Of a stretch of 13,844 bases of DNA, positions 1-6,467 are shown piece by piece. Each line of letters opens with the position of its first letter. Position 1 is the stretch's first letter. The notes under the pieces were generated by a model. That model was not told the DNA's origin. It ran no database searches and saw only the letters and a program-made list of their open reading frames with translations. The stretch is from Chitinophagaceae bacterium UBA3961 (GTDB taxonomy: Bacteria > Bacteroidota > Bacteroidia > Chitinophagales > Chitinophagaceae): NCBI GenBank assembly GCA_002385265.1, contig DGDD01000194.1, positions 1 through 13,844 on the forward strand, written 5' to 3'. Both the position numbers and the translations under genes were made by a program.

Positions 1-242
1 CTAAGGCTGTCTATTCCATTGTCTTCGAATTTGAGTTCCACTTTCTGAATGTCTAATAGTACTTTGTCAAATACAACACTTGGATCATCAGTTAAGTGAA
101 TCGAGATCTTAGAACGTGTTGTTGTAGACACCGGATTGTTGTTGACTCCGGAACCGGCTTCTTTTGAGCAAGATTCCATATAAAATACAGTACCTAAAAG
201 AAGGGCTAGAGCGAGGTTGGTTTTCATTTTTACGCTTTTCAT
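1..242 (-). CDS. DUF4382 lipoprotein, 5' part only (runs off the window)
   Basis: This is the first 80 codons of a minus-strand gene that continues past base 1. The N-terminus has a basic start, a hydrophobic stretch and a cysteine at residue 25 (FYMESC), which fits a relaxed Bacteroidota lipobox, so the product is probably an anchored lipoprotein. After a low-complexity Ser/Thr/Asn linker comes KISIHLTDDPSVVFDKVLLD followed by IQKVEL, which matches the start of DUF4382 domains (typically LTDAP...V.VDI..VE). The molecular role of DUF4382 is not known to me. Two in-frame ATG codons are possible, at 242 and 227; both leave a usable signal peptide and neither has a clear Shine-Dalgarno sequence. 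The lipoprotein call is firm and the domain call is good. Confidence 0.75.
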   Translation of the reverse strand, partial: MKSVKMKTNLALALLLGTVFYMESCSKEAGSGVNNNPVSTTTRSKISIHLTDDPSVVFDKVLLDIQKVELKFEDNGIDSL

Positions 243-254
243 GACTTGATTTTT

Positions 255-280
255 TGTTTACCTACAATCCTTAGTAAACA
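255..280. promoter_or_regulatory. Inverted repeat upstream of the DUF4382 lipoprotein gene
   Basis: TGTTTAC at 255-261 and GTAAACA at 274-280 form a perfect 7-base inverted repeat separated by 12 bases. It lies 13 bases upstream of the lipoprotein start, where an operator or an mRNA 5' hairpin could sit. No regulator is implied by the sequence, and a chance repeat is possible. Confidence 0.25.
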
Positions 281-303
281 ATCAACCTTGCTTTGTAACT
301 TTT

Positions 304-334
304 AAAAACAAAAAAGTTCCAAAAATTTGGAACT
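304..334 (-). terminator. Rho-independent terminator of the sigma/anti-sigma operon
   Basis: AGTTCCAAA (315-323) and TTTGGAACT (326-334) form a perfect 9-bp stem with a 2-base loop as drawn (the tip pairs would open). Read on the minus strand it is followed by TTTTTGTTTTT (314-304). It lies 33 bases after the stop codon of the anti-sigma gene. A shorter T tract at 336-339 means it may also work weakly on the plus strand. Confidence 0.8.
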
Positions 335-367
335 CTTTTGATCTCAGTGACTTAACCAATTCACGAG

Positions 368-1099
368 TTAGGATTTGGATCGAGCAATTTTAATTTTTTG
401 TATCAACCAGTTGCTTACTTTATTATGATATCCGTGTTCCGGATTGGCGTTGATAGCCTCCAACAGCTGTAATGATTTCTCGAATTCTTTGTTTTTCAAA
501 TAGCTTAATGCTAAGTAATATTCTGCTGCATCCTTCTCTACTGATGAACCTTTGGTGAGCGGTTCAAGCGATTCAATGGATGCATTTGTGTTGCCAAGAT
601 TCAGGAGCGATATACCTGCCATTAATTGATTTTCGGTAGTTTTATTTTCAATGGCTTGATATGCCGATAAATAACCCTTGTAGTCGCGGTTTGAGAATAA
701 GGTCATCAATTTATCTTGTGCTTCTCCTCTTGTTACCACAGTTTTATATTCAAGATTCGCGTCCTGAAAAATGGAATTTTCGTTGATTGACGCATATTGA
801 TATCCCACTCCTGAAACAAGCAAAATCATGGCAGCAATAGAAACCCATTTCAAATAAGATTTACGTGACTGCATGGTTACCACCGGAGCTGCTGCCTTTT
901 CTTTGGCCACTGCTTGTTGAATTTGGTATTTGAGGCCGGTTAATTTTACCGCTTGTTGTGTTGCCTTAATTCTACTCAATTCTTGCCGGGCAGCTTCATT
1001 GCTATTCAGCAACTCTTTAGCGGCCGCAATTTCAGCCGGCTCCAATTCACCGTCCAAATAGCGGGTCAACAATTCGGTTTGTGTATAATTATGACTCAT
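368..1099 (-). CDS. Membrane anti-sigma factor-like protein with helical C-terminal repeats
   Basis: This is a 243-residue protein read from ATG at 1099. A longer frame opens at 1159, but the 1099 start overlaps the sigma factor stop codon (ATGAGTCATAA), which fits translational coupling, and it begins with the expected anti-sigma N-terminus. Residues 1-50 (TELLTRYLDGELEPAE...) resemble the cytoplasmic sigma-binding region of ECF anti-sigma factors but lack the zinc-binding HxxxCxxC motif. A transmembrane segment spans about residues 84-104 (KWVSIAAMILLVSGVGYQY). The periplasmic part, about 120-243, is alpha-helical with TPR-like spacing (YYLALSYLKNKEFEKSLQLL). It probably holds the sigma factor encoded just upstream at the inner membrane; the signal is unknown. 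A terminator follows. The pairing is inferred from gene order. Confidence 0.75.
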   Translation of the reverse strand: MSHNYTQTELLTRYLDGELEPAEIAAAKELLNSNEAARQELSRIKATQQAVKLTGLKYQIQQAVAKEKAAAPVVTMQSRKSYLKWVSIAAMILLVSGVGYQYASINENSIFQDANLEYKTVVTRGEAQDKLMTLFSNRDYKGYLSAYQAIENKTTENQLMAGISLLNLGNTNASIESLEPLTKGSSVEKDAAEYYLALSYLKNKEFEKSLQLLEAINANPEHGYHNKVSNWLIQKIKIARSKS

Positions 1100-1706
1100 A
1101 TTGTAATACTGTTTTGAGTTGGTTTGCCAGATTCGGATTCTGATGTAATAATTGCTCAAGGTTTTTAAGACATTTATATTTTTTATTGCGGACTACTTGT
1201 TCTGAATCGTAGTCGGTGAGTTCTAGTATTTCTCTCATCGATAAGTTTTCATAGTAGTAAGCAAGTAAAATTTTCTTACAGTCGGGCCCTAGTTGTTCTA
1301 CCACGTCAATGATTTGTTTTCTACTTTCCAACTGACTAATGGTTTCTTGTGCATCTGCTACTTCTTGATCTTGCCATTTTTCATACTTAAGTTCTCGAAC
1401 TTTTGACCGATCCCTTTTCTTCATTTCATTGAACCAAAGGTTTCGGTTAATGGAGTAGAGAAAGGTTTTGATTGCGGCGTCTCCTCTGAACTTGTTTTCT
1501 CGAACGCTGGAGATGAATTGAAGCAGCACGTCTTGAAACAAGTCGTCTGCATCCTGTTCGTTTCCTCCATTTTCTTGAACATAGATTGCTAGAAACGAGG
1601 CATAATTGCGATAGAGAAAGCCTATTACAGCATCTACATCCCGATTTGTGCCCGTTTTGAGGATCTCTAGGATCTCAAAATCTTTAAAATGACCGTCCAA
1701 ATGCAT
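1089..1706 (-). CDS. ECF-family RNA polymerase sigma factor
   Basis: The product has 205 residues. Region 2 covers about residues 25-100 and includes DADDLFQDVLLQF (core-binding helix) and the RGDAAIKTFLYSINRNLWFN segment that corresponds to -10 recognition. Region 4 covers about 136-188 (EQLGPDCKKILLAYYYENLS, then REILELTDYDSEQVVRNKKY), a helix-turn-helix for -35 recognition. There is no extra C-terminal domain, so this is a plain two-domain ECF factor. The gene is followed, with an 11-base overlap, by a membrane anti-sigma gene, so the pair probably forms an envelope-responsive switch. A promoter-like TTTG-N18-TAAGTTTA lies just upstream, close enough to hscB on the other strand that the two promoters overlap. 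Whether it autoregulates cannot be read from the sequence. Confidence 0.92.
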   Translation of the reverse strand: MHLDGHFKDFEILEILKTGTNRDVDAVIGFLYRNYASFLAIYVQENGGNEQDADDLFQDVLLQFISSVRENKFRGDAAIKTFLYSINRNLWFNEMKKRDRSKVRELKYEKWQDQEVADAQETISQLESRKQIIDVVEQLGPDCKKILLAYYYENLSMREILELTDYDSEQVVRNKKYKCLKNLEQLLHQNPNLANQLKTVLQYES

Positions 1707-1715
1707 TCTTATACC

Positions 1716-1744
1716 TTTATTTGTAAACTTAAGTCCTAATTTTG
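1716..1744 (+). promoter_or_regulatory. Predicted promoter of hscB
   Basis: TAATTTTG at 1737-1744 is an exact match to the Bacteroidota -7 box TAnnTTTG. TTTA at 1716-1719 is a weaker -33 candidate, 17 bases upstream. The predicted start near 1751 leaves about 30 bases before the hscB ATG. It overlaps the divergent promoter of the sigma factor gene. Confidence 0.45.
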
Positions 1745-1753
1745 TAACCCAAA
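1724..1753 (-). promoter_or_regulatory. Predicted promoter of the ECF sigma operon
   Basis: On the minus strand TTTG (1753-1750) and TAAGTTTA (1731-1724) are separated by 18 bases, close to the Bacteroidota primary-sigma consensus TTTG-N(17-23)-TAnnTTTG, with one mismatch. Transcription would begin near 1717, giving a leader of roughly ten bases before the ATG at 1706. Confidence 0.45.
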
Positions 1754-1780
1754 CTTCGGAATATTTTAAAAATTGTTGTT

Positions 1781-2305
1781 ATGAGTGAGCAAAGGAATTA
1801 TTTTGAGCTGTTTGATATTCCGGTGCAATTCAAACCCGATCGGTCGCTTCTTCAACGGACCTACCGGAAATTGAGCAGGCAATATCATCCGGATTATTTT
1901 GCCCAATCCTCAGAATCGGAACAGGCCTACGCGCTGCAACAAACAGCATTGTTGAATAAAGCATGGACTATTTTTCAGGACGAAGACGCTACCATTCAAT
2001 ATGTACTGATCTTAAATGGAGTATTAGAACCTGAAGAAAAATACAGTTTATCGGCCGATTTTCTAATGGAAGTGATGGATTTGAACGAGCGGGTGATGGA
2101 ATGGGAATTTGAGAAGACGGCCTCAGAAGGAGAAGCAATTTTGGCTGAAGTAAATCGACTAAAAAAGGAAAATTATGAAGAAGTGGCAAGCATTCTGGAA
2201 GAAACTGCTGCGGTTTCTCCGTCCAAAGAAGCGTTGTTGCGAGTAAAAGAGTACTACTATCGCAATAATTACCTGAAAAGACTGGAAAAGCAGTTAAAAT
2301 CCTAG
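1781..2305 (+). CDS. hscB: Fe-S cluster assembly co-chaperone HscB
   Basis: This is a 174-residue J-domain protein. The N-terminal J domain begins NYFELFDIPVQFKPD and carries the HPD motif at residues 36-38 within YRKLSRQYHPDYF, the site that stimulates the ATPase of the Hsp70 partner HscA. It continues ALLNKAWTIFQDEDATIQYVL, the characteristic HscB version of the J-domain end. The C-terminal half is a helical bundle that in the family contacts the scaffold IscU, and the LNGV...SADFLMEVMDLNE stretch matches that region. Length matches the family (about 170). In the family it delivers IscU to HscA in the cytosol for iron-sulfur cluster transfer. No isc genes are next to it here. It is chromosomal, lying outside the mobile element. 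Confidence 0.93.
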   Translation: MSEQRNYFELFDIPVQFKPDRSLLQRTYRKLSRQYHPDYFAQSSESEQAYALQQTALLNKAWTIFQDEDATIQYVLILNGVLEPEEKYSLSADFLMEVMDLNERVMEWEFEKTASEGEAILAEVNRLKKENYEEVASILEETAAVSPSKEALLRVKEYYYRNNYLKRLEKQLKS

Positions 2306-2324
2306 ATTTTTCTTTCAAAATCCT

Positions 2325-2355
2325 TTTGTGGGTTTACACAAAGTTCGTAATATTG
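2325..2355 (+). promoter_or_regulatory. Predicted promoter of tRNA-Leu
   Basis: TTTG (2325-2328), a 19-base spacer and TAATATTG (2348-2355) match the Bacteroidota promoter consensus with one mismatch. The predicted start near 2362 is about nine bases before the mature 5' end of the tRNA. Confidence 0.55.
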
Positions 2356-2370
2356 CACCCCGATCAATGA

Positions 2371-2454
2371 GCCCAGATGGCGGAACTGGTAGACGCGTCA
2401 GACTCAAAATCTGGTATCAGCAATGATGTGCAGGTTCGATTCCTGTTCTGGGCA
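2371..2454 (+). tRNA. tRNA-Leu (anticodon CAA)
   Basis: This is an 84-base tRNA. The acceptor stem GCCCAGA pairs with TCTGGGC, followed by discriminator A at 2454. The anticodon stem TCAGA/TCTGG encloses loop CTCAAAA, giving anticodon CAA. A long variable arm is present, as expected for tRNA-Leu. The T arm has loop TTCGATT closed by GCAGG/CCTGT with one wobble pair. The 3' CCA is not encoded (CTG follows). The gene's 3' half is the apparent insertion site of the element to its right. Confidence 0.96.
2417..2454. other. Probable left attachment region (attL) in the tRNA 3' end
   Basis: The 38 bases shared by the tRNA 3' end and the recombinase 3' end mark where chromosome and element meet. 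The final recombinase residues (PRTGIEPAHHC) and the stop codon are encoded by the tRNA antisense, which is expected if the element uses this tRNA as its attB. The exact crossover bases cannot be fixed without the other end; no second copy of this sequence occurs in the window. Confidence 0.6.
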
Positions 2455-3964
2455 CTGAAGTGGACAAATCGAAATTTGATTCGGTTTGTCCATTTTCATT
2501 TTGGTTGAAACCTTTGTCCATACTGTATATCAGCGAAACAGCTTCATTCAATCGGGCGGTTCGATATTGAAATCCGTCAAAAACGAGTTTTTCGGGGAAT
2601 ATCGAACCAATGATTTCTCTTTTAGCTTTGTTATCAGCTTTTTCGTAGAGTTTATCTAATGATGTTAAAGTGGCTAAAGCCTTATTCAGCAAAGGTTCTA
2701 TGCTTTTACCTTCTTGCGATAACTCTATCAATTTTGATTCAAGCCCGGTAATTTTCTTTTCATAATCGGATTTTATTGACCTGTATTCTGACGGCTCAAT
2801 CTCGTTTGCCAAAAGTAATTTGCGGGCATTTGTAAGCTCTGTATTGGCTTTTTCCAAAGCATCCTTTACTTGCCTTAGGTCGTCCCGCTGTGACTTTGTT
2901 TGGGCTTTAAATTCTTCCTGTAAAACCACTTTATAAACTTCAGTCATACCGGCTTTAGGAACTAATTTTTTAAGCTCACTTGAAAATAATTGATTTGCAT
3001 TTTCAGCCTTGAACCTGGCTCCACATGACGACACACAATGGTAATAATAGTAACGTCCATTTCTTCCCTTGGAAGCACTGCCTGTAAGTAACTTGCCGCA
3101 CTTTGGACAAATGAGATAGCCCCTTAGTTGAAGTTCATCCATACTTCCAACTTTTGCCCTGTAAGTTCTTTTCTTGCCATTCAAATAATCCTGCACATCG
3201 TAAAAAAGTGCTTCTGAAATTATTGGCTGATGCAAACCTTGTACATGCCTTGATTCCTCTTCTTTATATCCTGAAAGATAAATGCGGCCGCAATAGACAG
3301 GGTTACGTAAAAGATTCCAGAAATTAGAGCGGCAGGTTTTTATCCCTTTTTGAAATGCTTGCTTCATTATTTGCTCAATATTCAACTGACCTTCGGCAAG
3401 AGTTTCAAAAACCCACTTCATAATACTTGCTTCTGGTTCTACAGGAGCAATGTATTTTTTACCATCCTCTGTTATTTTATTTGCATAGCCGACAGGTGCA
3501 ACTCCCATCCATCTGCCTTCTTTCTTTGCCTTTCTCATTCCAAGTAAAACATTCAACGCCCTGCGGTCGTTCTCAACTTCCGGGGCTGCTAAATAAAATG
3601 CCAGCATCAATTTATTTTCGGGTACTGCTAAATCCAATGGCTGTTCAATTGCCTGGGGTTCTACACCCAGCTTGCGAAGAATATTTATCATCTGGTACGC
3701 ATCACCTGCATTACGACTAAACCTGTCCCATTTAGAAAATAAAACAAAATCAACTACATTTTTCTTCTTCTTTAAGTCAAACAACAAACCATTCCACTTA
3801 GGACGGTTAAACGTCTTTGCAGAATGGTCTTCAAAAATTACCTGCCTAACTTTTATCTGGTTGTTTTCGCAATACTTCCTTAAACGTTCCTCCTGGTCCC
3901 GTTGTGAGTAACCTTTATCGGCCTGTTCATCTGTACTCACCCGGATGTATAAATCTGCTGTCAT
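2417..3964 (-). CDS. Large serine recombinase (site-specific integrase of the element)
   Basis: The product has 515 residues. The resolvase catalytic domain covers about 1-140, with the nucleophile Ser10 in YIRVSTDEQ and the conserved SKWDRFSRN at 77-85. The recombinase domain follows (about 155-265, GVAPVGYANK...NPVYCGRIYLSGY). A zinc ribbon has Cys286, Cys289, Cys310 and Cys314, and a coiled coil spans about 351-420. This layout is that of large serine integrases, which cut and rejoin att sites through a 5' phosphoserine link. The start ATG overlaps the stop of the small upstream gene (ATGA). The gene lies directly beside tRNA-Leu, and its last 11 codons and stop are tRNA antisense, so the C-terminal tail (PRTGIEPAHHC) is created by insertion at this site and may differ in the circular form. 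The catalytic residues look intact. Confidence 0.93.
   Translation of the reverse strand: MTADLYIRVSTDEQADKGYSQRDQEERLRKYCENNQIKVRQVIFEDHSAKTFNRPKWNGLLFDLKKKKNVVDFVLFSKWDRFSRNAGDAYQMINILRKLGVEPQAIEQPLDLAVPENKLMLAFYLAAPEVENDRRALNVLLGMRKAKKEGRWMGVAPVGYANKITEDGKKYIAPVEPEASIMKWVFETLAEGQLNIEQIMKQAFQKGIKTCRSNFWNLLRNPVYCGRIYLSGYKEEESRHVQGLHQPIISEALFYDVQDYLNGKKRTYRAKVGSMDELQLRGYLICPKCGKLLTGSASKGRNGRYYYYHCVSSCGARFKAENANQLFSSELKKLVPKAGMTEVYKVVLQEEFKAQTKSQRDDLRQVKDALEKANTELTNARKLLLANEIEPSEYRSIKSDYEKKITGLESKLIELSQEGKSIEPLLNKALATLTSLDKLYEKADNKAKREIIGSIFPEKLVFDGFQYRTARLNEAVSLIYSMDKGFNQNENGQTESNFDLSTSVPRTGIEPAHHC
2461..2502 (+). terminator. Hairpin with T-rich tail downstream of tRNA-Leu
   Basis: TGGACAAATCGAA (2461-2473) pairs with TTCGGTTTGTCCA (2480-2492) to form a 13-bp stem (one G-U pair) with a 6-base loop, followed by TTTTCATTTT. 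It begins 6 bases after the tRNA, so it would terminate the tRNA transcript on the plus strand. It lies wholly inside the recombinase coding region, so the same bases encode residues around 489-502 of that protein. A recombinase-binding inverted repeat is the main alternative. Confidence 0.65.
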
Positions 3965-4101
3965 GTGCCTCTGTTTTGCGTTAATGATAACTTAGCAAAT
4001 TTAAACATAAAGTCGAGTATCAGGACAGCCTGCTCCAATGAGATATGCACATTATGCCTCTTTAAAATTTCAATTACCTGTTCCGGTTTCACACTTGCCA
4101 T
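3961..4101 (-). CDS. Small conserved-looking protein upstream of the recombinase (46 aa)
   Basis: The protein begins MASVKPEQVIEILKRHNVHI and ends KFAKLSLTQNRGT. It reads as two amphipathic helices, the second (SLEQAVLILDFMFKFAKLSL) strongly hydrophobic on one face. Its start is decided by a very strong Shine-Dalgarno AGGAGG (4113-4108) six bases before the ATG. The stop overlaps the recombinase ATG as ATGA, so it is probably translationally coupled to the recombinase. I recall similar short proteins next to serine recombinases in Bacteroidota elements but cannot name a family or role. A directionality factor or regulatory partner is a guess from position only. Confidence 0.75.
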   Translation of the reverse strand: MASVKPEQVIEILKRHNVHISLEQAVLILDFMFKFAKLSLTQNRGT

Positions 4102-4105
4102 ATCA

Positions 4106-4113
4106 CACCTCCT
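4106..4113 (-). promoter_or_regulatory. Strong Shine-Dalgarno sequence (AGGAGGTG)
   Basis: The minus strand reads AGGAGGTGTGATATG. Such a full anti-16S match is uncommon in Bacteroidota, where most genes rely on AT-rich leaders. It fixes the start of the 46-residue protein and suggests high or imported translation efficiency. Confidence 0.7.
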
Positions 4114-4135
4114 CTTATTGAAATTTGGTTTATTA

Positions 4136-4435
4136 TTATGTTTTCATTTCTATATTTTTCAAGTGAATTACACTTGCTTCAAACTGATTGGAACAAGGTT
4201 CATAAATTATATAACCATATTCCTGTAGCTGATTTATACATTTGTTATAGGTCTGCCGGGCATTTATTTTGGCGGTCTTCATAATTAAAGCTCTCTCGAT
4301 TTTCACTGGATTATTTCCACCAGTAATATTCCATTGCTGCAGTAGCGCCATGTAAATGCTGATATGCGAAGCGCCGATACGGGTATCGGAGGCTATAGCA
4401 GCATAAAAGCCTGTTAGTGGTGGAAAGATGTCCAT
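4136..4435 (-). CDS. Small winged-helix-like DNA-binding protein of the element
   Basis: The product has 99 residues. ISIYMALLQQWN, then RALIMKTAKINARQTYNKCI and NQLQEYGYIIYEPCSN have the pattern of a winged helix-turn-helix: a first helix, a recognition helix around KINARQTYNKCINQL and a beta wing GYIIYEP. Similar short proteins occur in Bacteroidota mobile elements beside recombinase genes, from memory of the family pattern, and I know of no experimental role. It starts five bases after the stop codon of the 251-residue gene, within the same operon. It is a candidate regulator of the recombinase or tra genes. The fold call is moderately sure and the function open. Confidence 0.7.
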   Translation of the reverse strand: MDIFPPLTGFYAAIASDTRIGASHISIYMALLQQWNITGGNNPVKIERALIMKTAKINARQTYNKCINQLQEYGYIIYEPCSNQFEASVIHLKNIEMKT

Positions 4436-4440
4436 ACTTT

Positions 4441-5196
4441 TTAATCCTGGTTAACTCTGTTTCGTTTTCCTCTGCCTGCAATTCGCTTTTTCTTCAGTAG
4501 TCCACTACCTGATGTACCATTAGATTCTTCTGGAATTGATTCATCACCACTATCAGATTGCTTTCTTTTAAGCTGCAATTGTTTTTCCATGTATTTGTTT
4601 TGCAGAAAGCGGTAGGCCTCATCTGTTGTTATACCACTACCATCTTCAGAAATATAGAACCGCTGGTTAACATCTGCTTTATTCTTAACAAGTGGGATTG
4701 AGCCAACTATTTCCTGATGCAACGTACCTGCCCAAAACTTTTGTTTCAATGTAGATGCAATAACTTTTCCCAGTTCTGATTTTTCAAGTATGGAAAGGCT
4801 TTCAATTATACCTGAAATTCTCGATTCTGTTTCCCAGGTTGATTTGTCTTCGGAGTTCCATGACTTTTTATCATCAAGGCTGAATGCTTTTTTCCAGTCA
4901 ATAGCCGCCATCTGTTTTTCTAATTCTGCAGGGTTTACGCCATCAACAGGCAAGGCTAAACCGCCATTTGCTTTTTGCAGCGTTACATCATAGTATTGCA
5001 GACGATAGTTATCAGTTTTTTGTAACAGTTCAAAATACAAACTGAAAAGCATTGTATCTTTTTCTTTAATCACTCTCTGAAGCAGATAAAACTTAGCAGG
5101 TTTAAAACAGATTCGTTTTAACAGTAAGCTACCTGCATCGTGAAAGCCAAGCACCTCTAACTGCTTACTCAGCTCCGATATATTCTGGATATTCAT
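4441..5196 (-). CDS. Element-associated protein of unknown function (251 aa)
   Basis: I recognise no named domain. There is no signal peptide or membrane segment. The N-terminal part is helical. Residues 64-78 (YRLQYYDVTLQKANG) and 180-199 (FYISEDGSGITTDEAYRFLQ) resemble two stretches of the next protein upstream in the operon (YFFNNYNASLEKSNG and FYLNKGKGVTAKEAYNLLDG), so the two probably share a domain, here split by about 100 residues of insertion. The C-terminus is strongly basic (LLKKKRIAGRGKRNR), again like its neighbour. It lies 41 bases after that neighbour's stop codon and probably belongs to the transfer operon. Nucleic-acid binding or a role in mobilisation would fit but is inference. 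Confidence 0.75.
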   Translation of the reverse strand: MNIQNISELSKQLEVLGFHDAGSLLLKRICFKPAKFYLLQRVIKEKDTMLFSLYFELLQKTDNYRLQYYDVTLQKANGGLALPVDGVNPAELEKQMAAIDWKKAFSLDDKKSWNSEDKSTWETESRISGIIESLSILEKSELGKVIASTLKQKFWAGTLHQEIVGSIPLVKNKADVNQRFYISEDGSGITTDEAYRFLQNKYMEKQLQLKRKQSDSGDESIPEESNGTSGSGLLKKKRIAGRGKRNRVNQD

Positions 5197-5237
5197 TGCA
5201 TAACATTTGATAATTATTGAAATGATTTAGGGATGCA

Positions 5238-6467
5238 CTATGACACCCCTAAACCTTTGCCTTTACTTTCCCGTTTTTTAGGCAGCAGGCTTTGTCCGTT
5301 CTTTTTCTCCAGCTTTTCCTTTTCAACTTTAGGCTCCTGTTTCAACTCTTTTTTTTTATCATTTTCCTGTCCTGCCTTTACTTCTTTGCTGCCTTTATCT
5401 ATTCCAGATTTGTATTGCTCCAGTGATTCTTTGGCCACCATCTTCATGTTTGAATCGTACATCGTAACTTTTTTATACTGAGGGTCAGCTTCCATAAACA
5501 TCTTGTGGCTGCTACCGTCTTTTTCAATAGTTACTGATTGTACATTTCCTTTTTCCAATGATTGCATTAATGCCTTTGCTTTTTCAGGGTCGTTCAATTC
5601 TGCTACTGCAAATTTTTCCACGGCAGCTTTCAAATCATAGCCATAGTTTTCATGGAACTGCTTTACTTCAAAATTGTTGTTCTTGTCTTTGTTTTCAAAG
5701 TCAAGCTGTATCCAGGCTTTATATGGCTGGCCTTCTTTGGTGGTAAGGTCTTTGTGAACAGCCCGGCCATCCAGCAGGTTGTAGGCTTCTTTTGCTGTTA
5801 CACCTTTTCCTTTGTTCAGGTAAAATGTTTGCTCATTTTTCTCGCCATTGCTTTTTTCTAATGAAGCATTGTAGTTGTTGAAAAAGTACATGTCCGTAGA
5901 ATCGGACTTTCGGAAATTGAGTGTGGCCTCAAATGGTTTCTTATTAATTTCTGCTTTGAAGTGCAATTGAAATTCTCCCTTGCCTTCACCCATGTTTCTT
6001 TCCAACTCTGCTTTAAGTGTTTCACCAAAGCCCATGTATTTGATGTTGTCTTTCAAATACTGAAGATTTTCGTTGTTCATAAAATTTGTTTTTAATTGTT
6101 TATCGAATAATGATAATTGCTGTGATTCAAAATGGTCTATTAATGCGTCTGTAAAATCATTGCCATCTTTATTATATAATCCATTTGCATCAGGGTCAAG
6201 ATTTAGCTGGCGATGAAGTTGTTCCCCGTATGGAATTTGATTCAAAATATCTTTTACTGAATTGAAATGAAGTACAGCGAACCTGTCACGGTCACTTATA
6301 TTTTTTTCTGCAAATTCAACAGCTTCATCTCTTGTTTTGAAAAAATGTACATCTCTCTCATCTATAAAATAAAGGCTGTTGTTATAGGCCATGTACTTTT
6401 CACCTTTTGATAATGCAATAGTTACCAGGTCGAGTACTTCATCTGCTATGGGATGTTCTGTTATCAT
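5238..6467 (-). CDS. Element-associated protein of unknown function (409 aa), two-part
   Basis: The protein is probably cytoplasmic, with no signal peptide. Residues 1-125 form one unit (DEVLDLVTIALSKGEKYMAY...FIDERDVHFFKTRDEAVEF). From Met130 (MNNENLQYLKDNIKYMGFGE) a second unit begins like proteins that I recall as free-standing in other Bacteroidota conjugative elements, so this may be a fusion or may have an internal start at 6080. The second unit contains FYLNKGKGVTAKEAYNLLDG (205-224), VHKDLTTKEGQPYKAWIQLD and YGYDLKAAVEKFAV. The last 60 residues are Lys/Glu-rich and end in a basic tail (LLPKKRESKGKG). Its ATG overlaps the traN stop (ATGA), tying it to the transfer operon. The function is unknown. 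Confidence 0.8.
   Translation of the reverse strand: MITEHPIADEVLDLVTIALSKGEKYMAYNNSLYFIDERDVHFFKTRDEAVEFAEKNISDRDRFAVLHFNSVKDILNQIPYGEQLHRQLNLDPDANGLYNKDGNDFTDALIDHFESQQLSLFDKQLKTNFMNNENLQYLKDNIKYMGFGETLKAELERNMGEGKGEFQLHFKAEINKKPFEATLNFRKSDSTDMYFFNNYNASLEKSNGEKNEQTFYLNKGKGVTAKEAYNLLDGRAVHKDLTTKEGQPYKAWIQLDFENKDKNNNFEVKQFHENYGYDLKAAVEKFAVAELNDPEKAKALMQSLEKGNVQSVTIEKDGSSHKMFMEADPQYKKVTMYDSNMKMVAKESLEQYKSGIDKGSKEVKAGQENDKKKELKQEPKVEKEKLEKKNGQSLLPKKRESKGKGLGVS

Noticed and set aside
1100..1159. A 20-residue N-terminal extension of the anti-sigma gene starting at 1159
   Set aside because: It lies wholly inside the sigma factor coding region and its residues do not look like the family; the ATG at 1099 overlapping the sigma stop is the natural start.
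2552..2566. A second GGTTCGAT-like stretch near the recombinase 3' end, considered as another att copy
   Set aside because: Only about eight bases match the tRNA T-loop and the similarity ends there; it is coding sequence for the recombinase.
3965..4228. An 87-codon plus-strand open frame opposite the small recombinase-linked gene
   Set aside because: The minus strand here has a strong Shine-Dalgarno and an ATGA overlap with the recombinase; the plus frame has no such signals and low-complexity Cys/Leu/Phe content.
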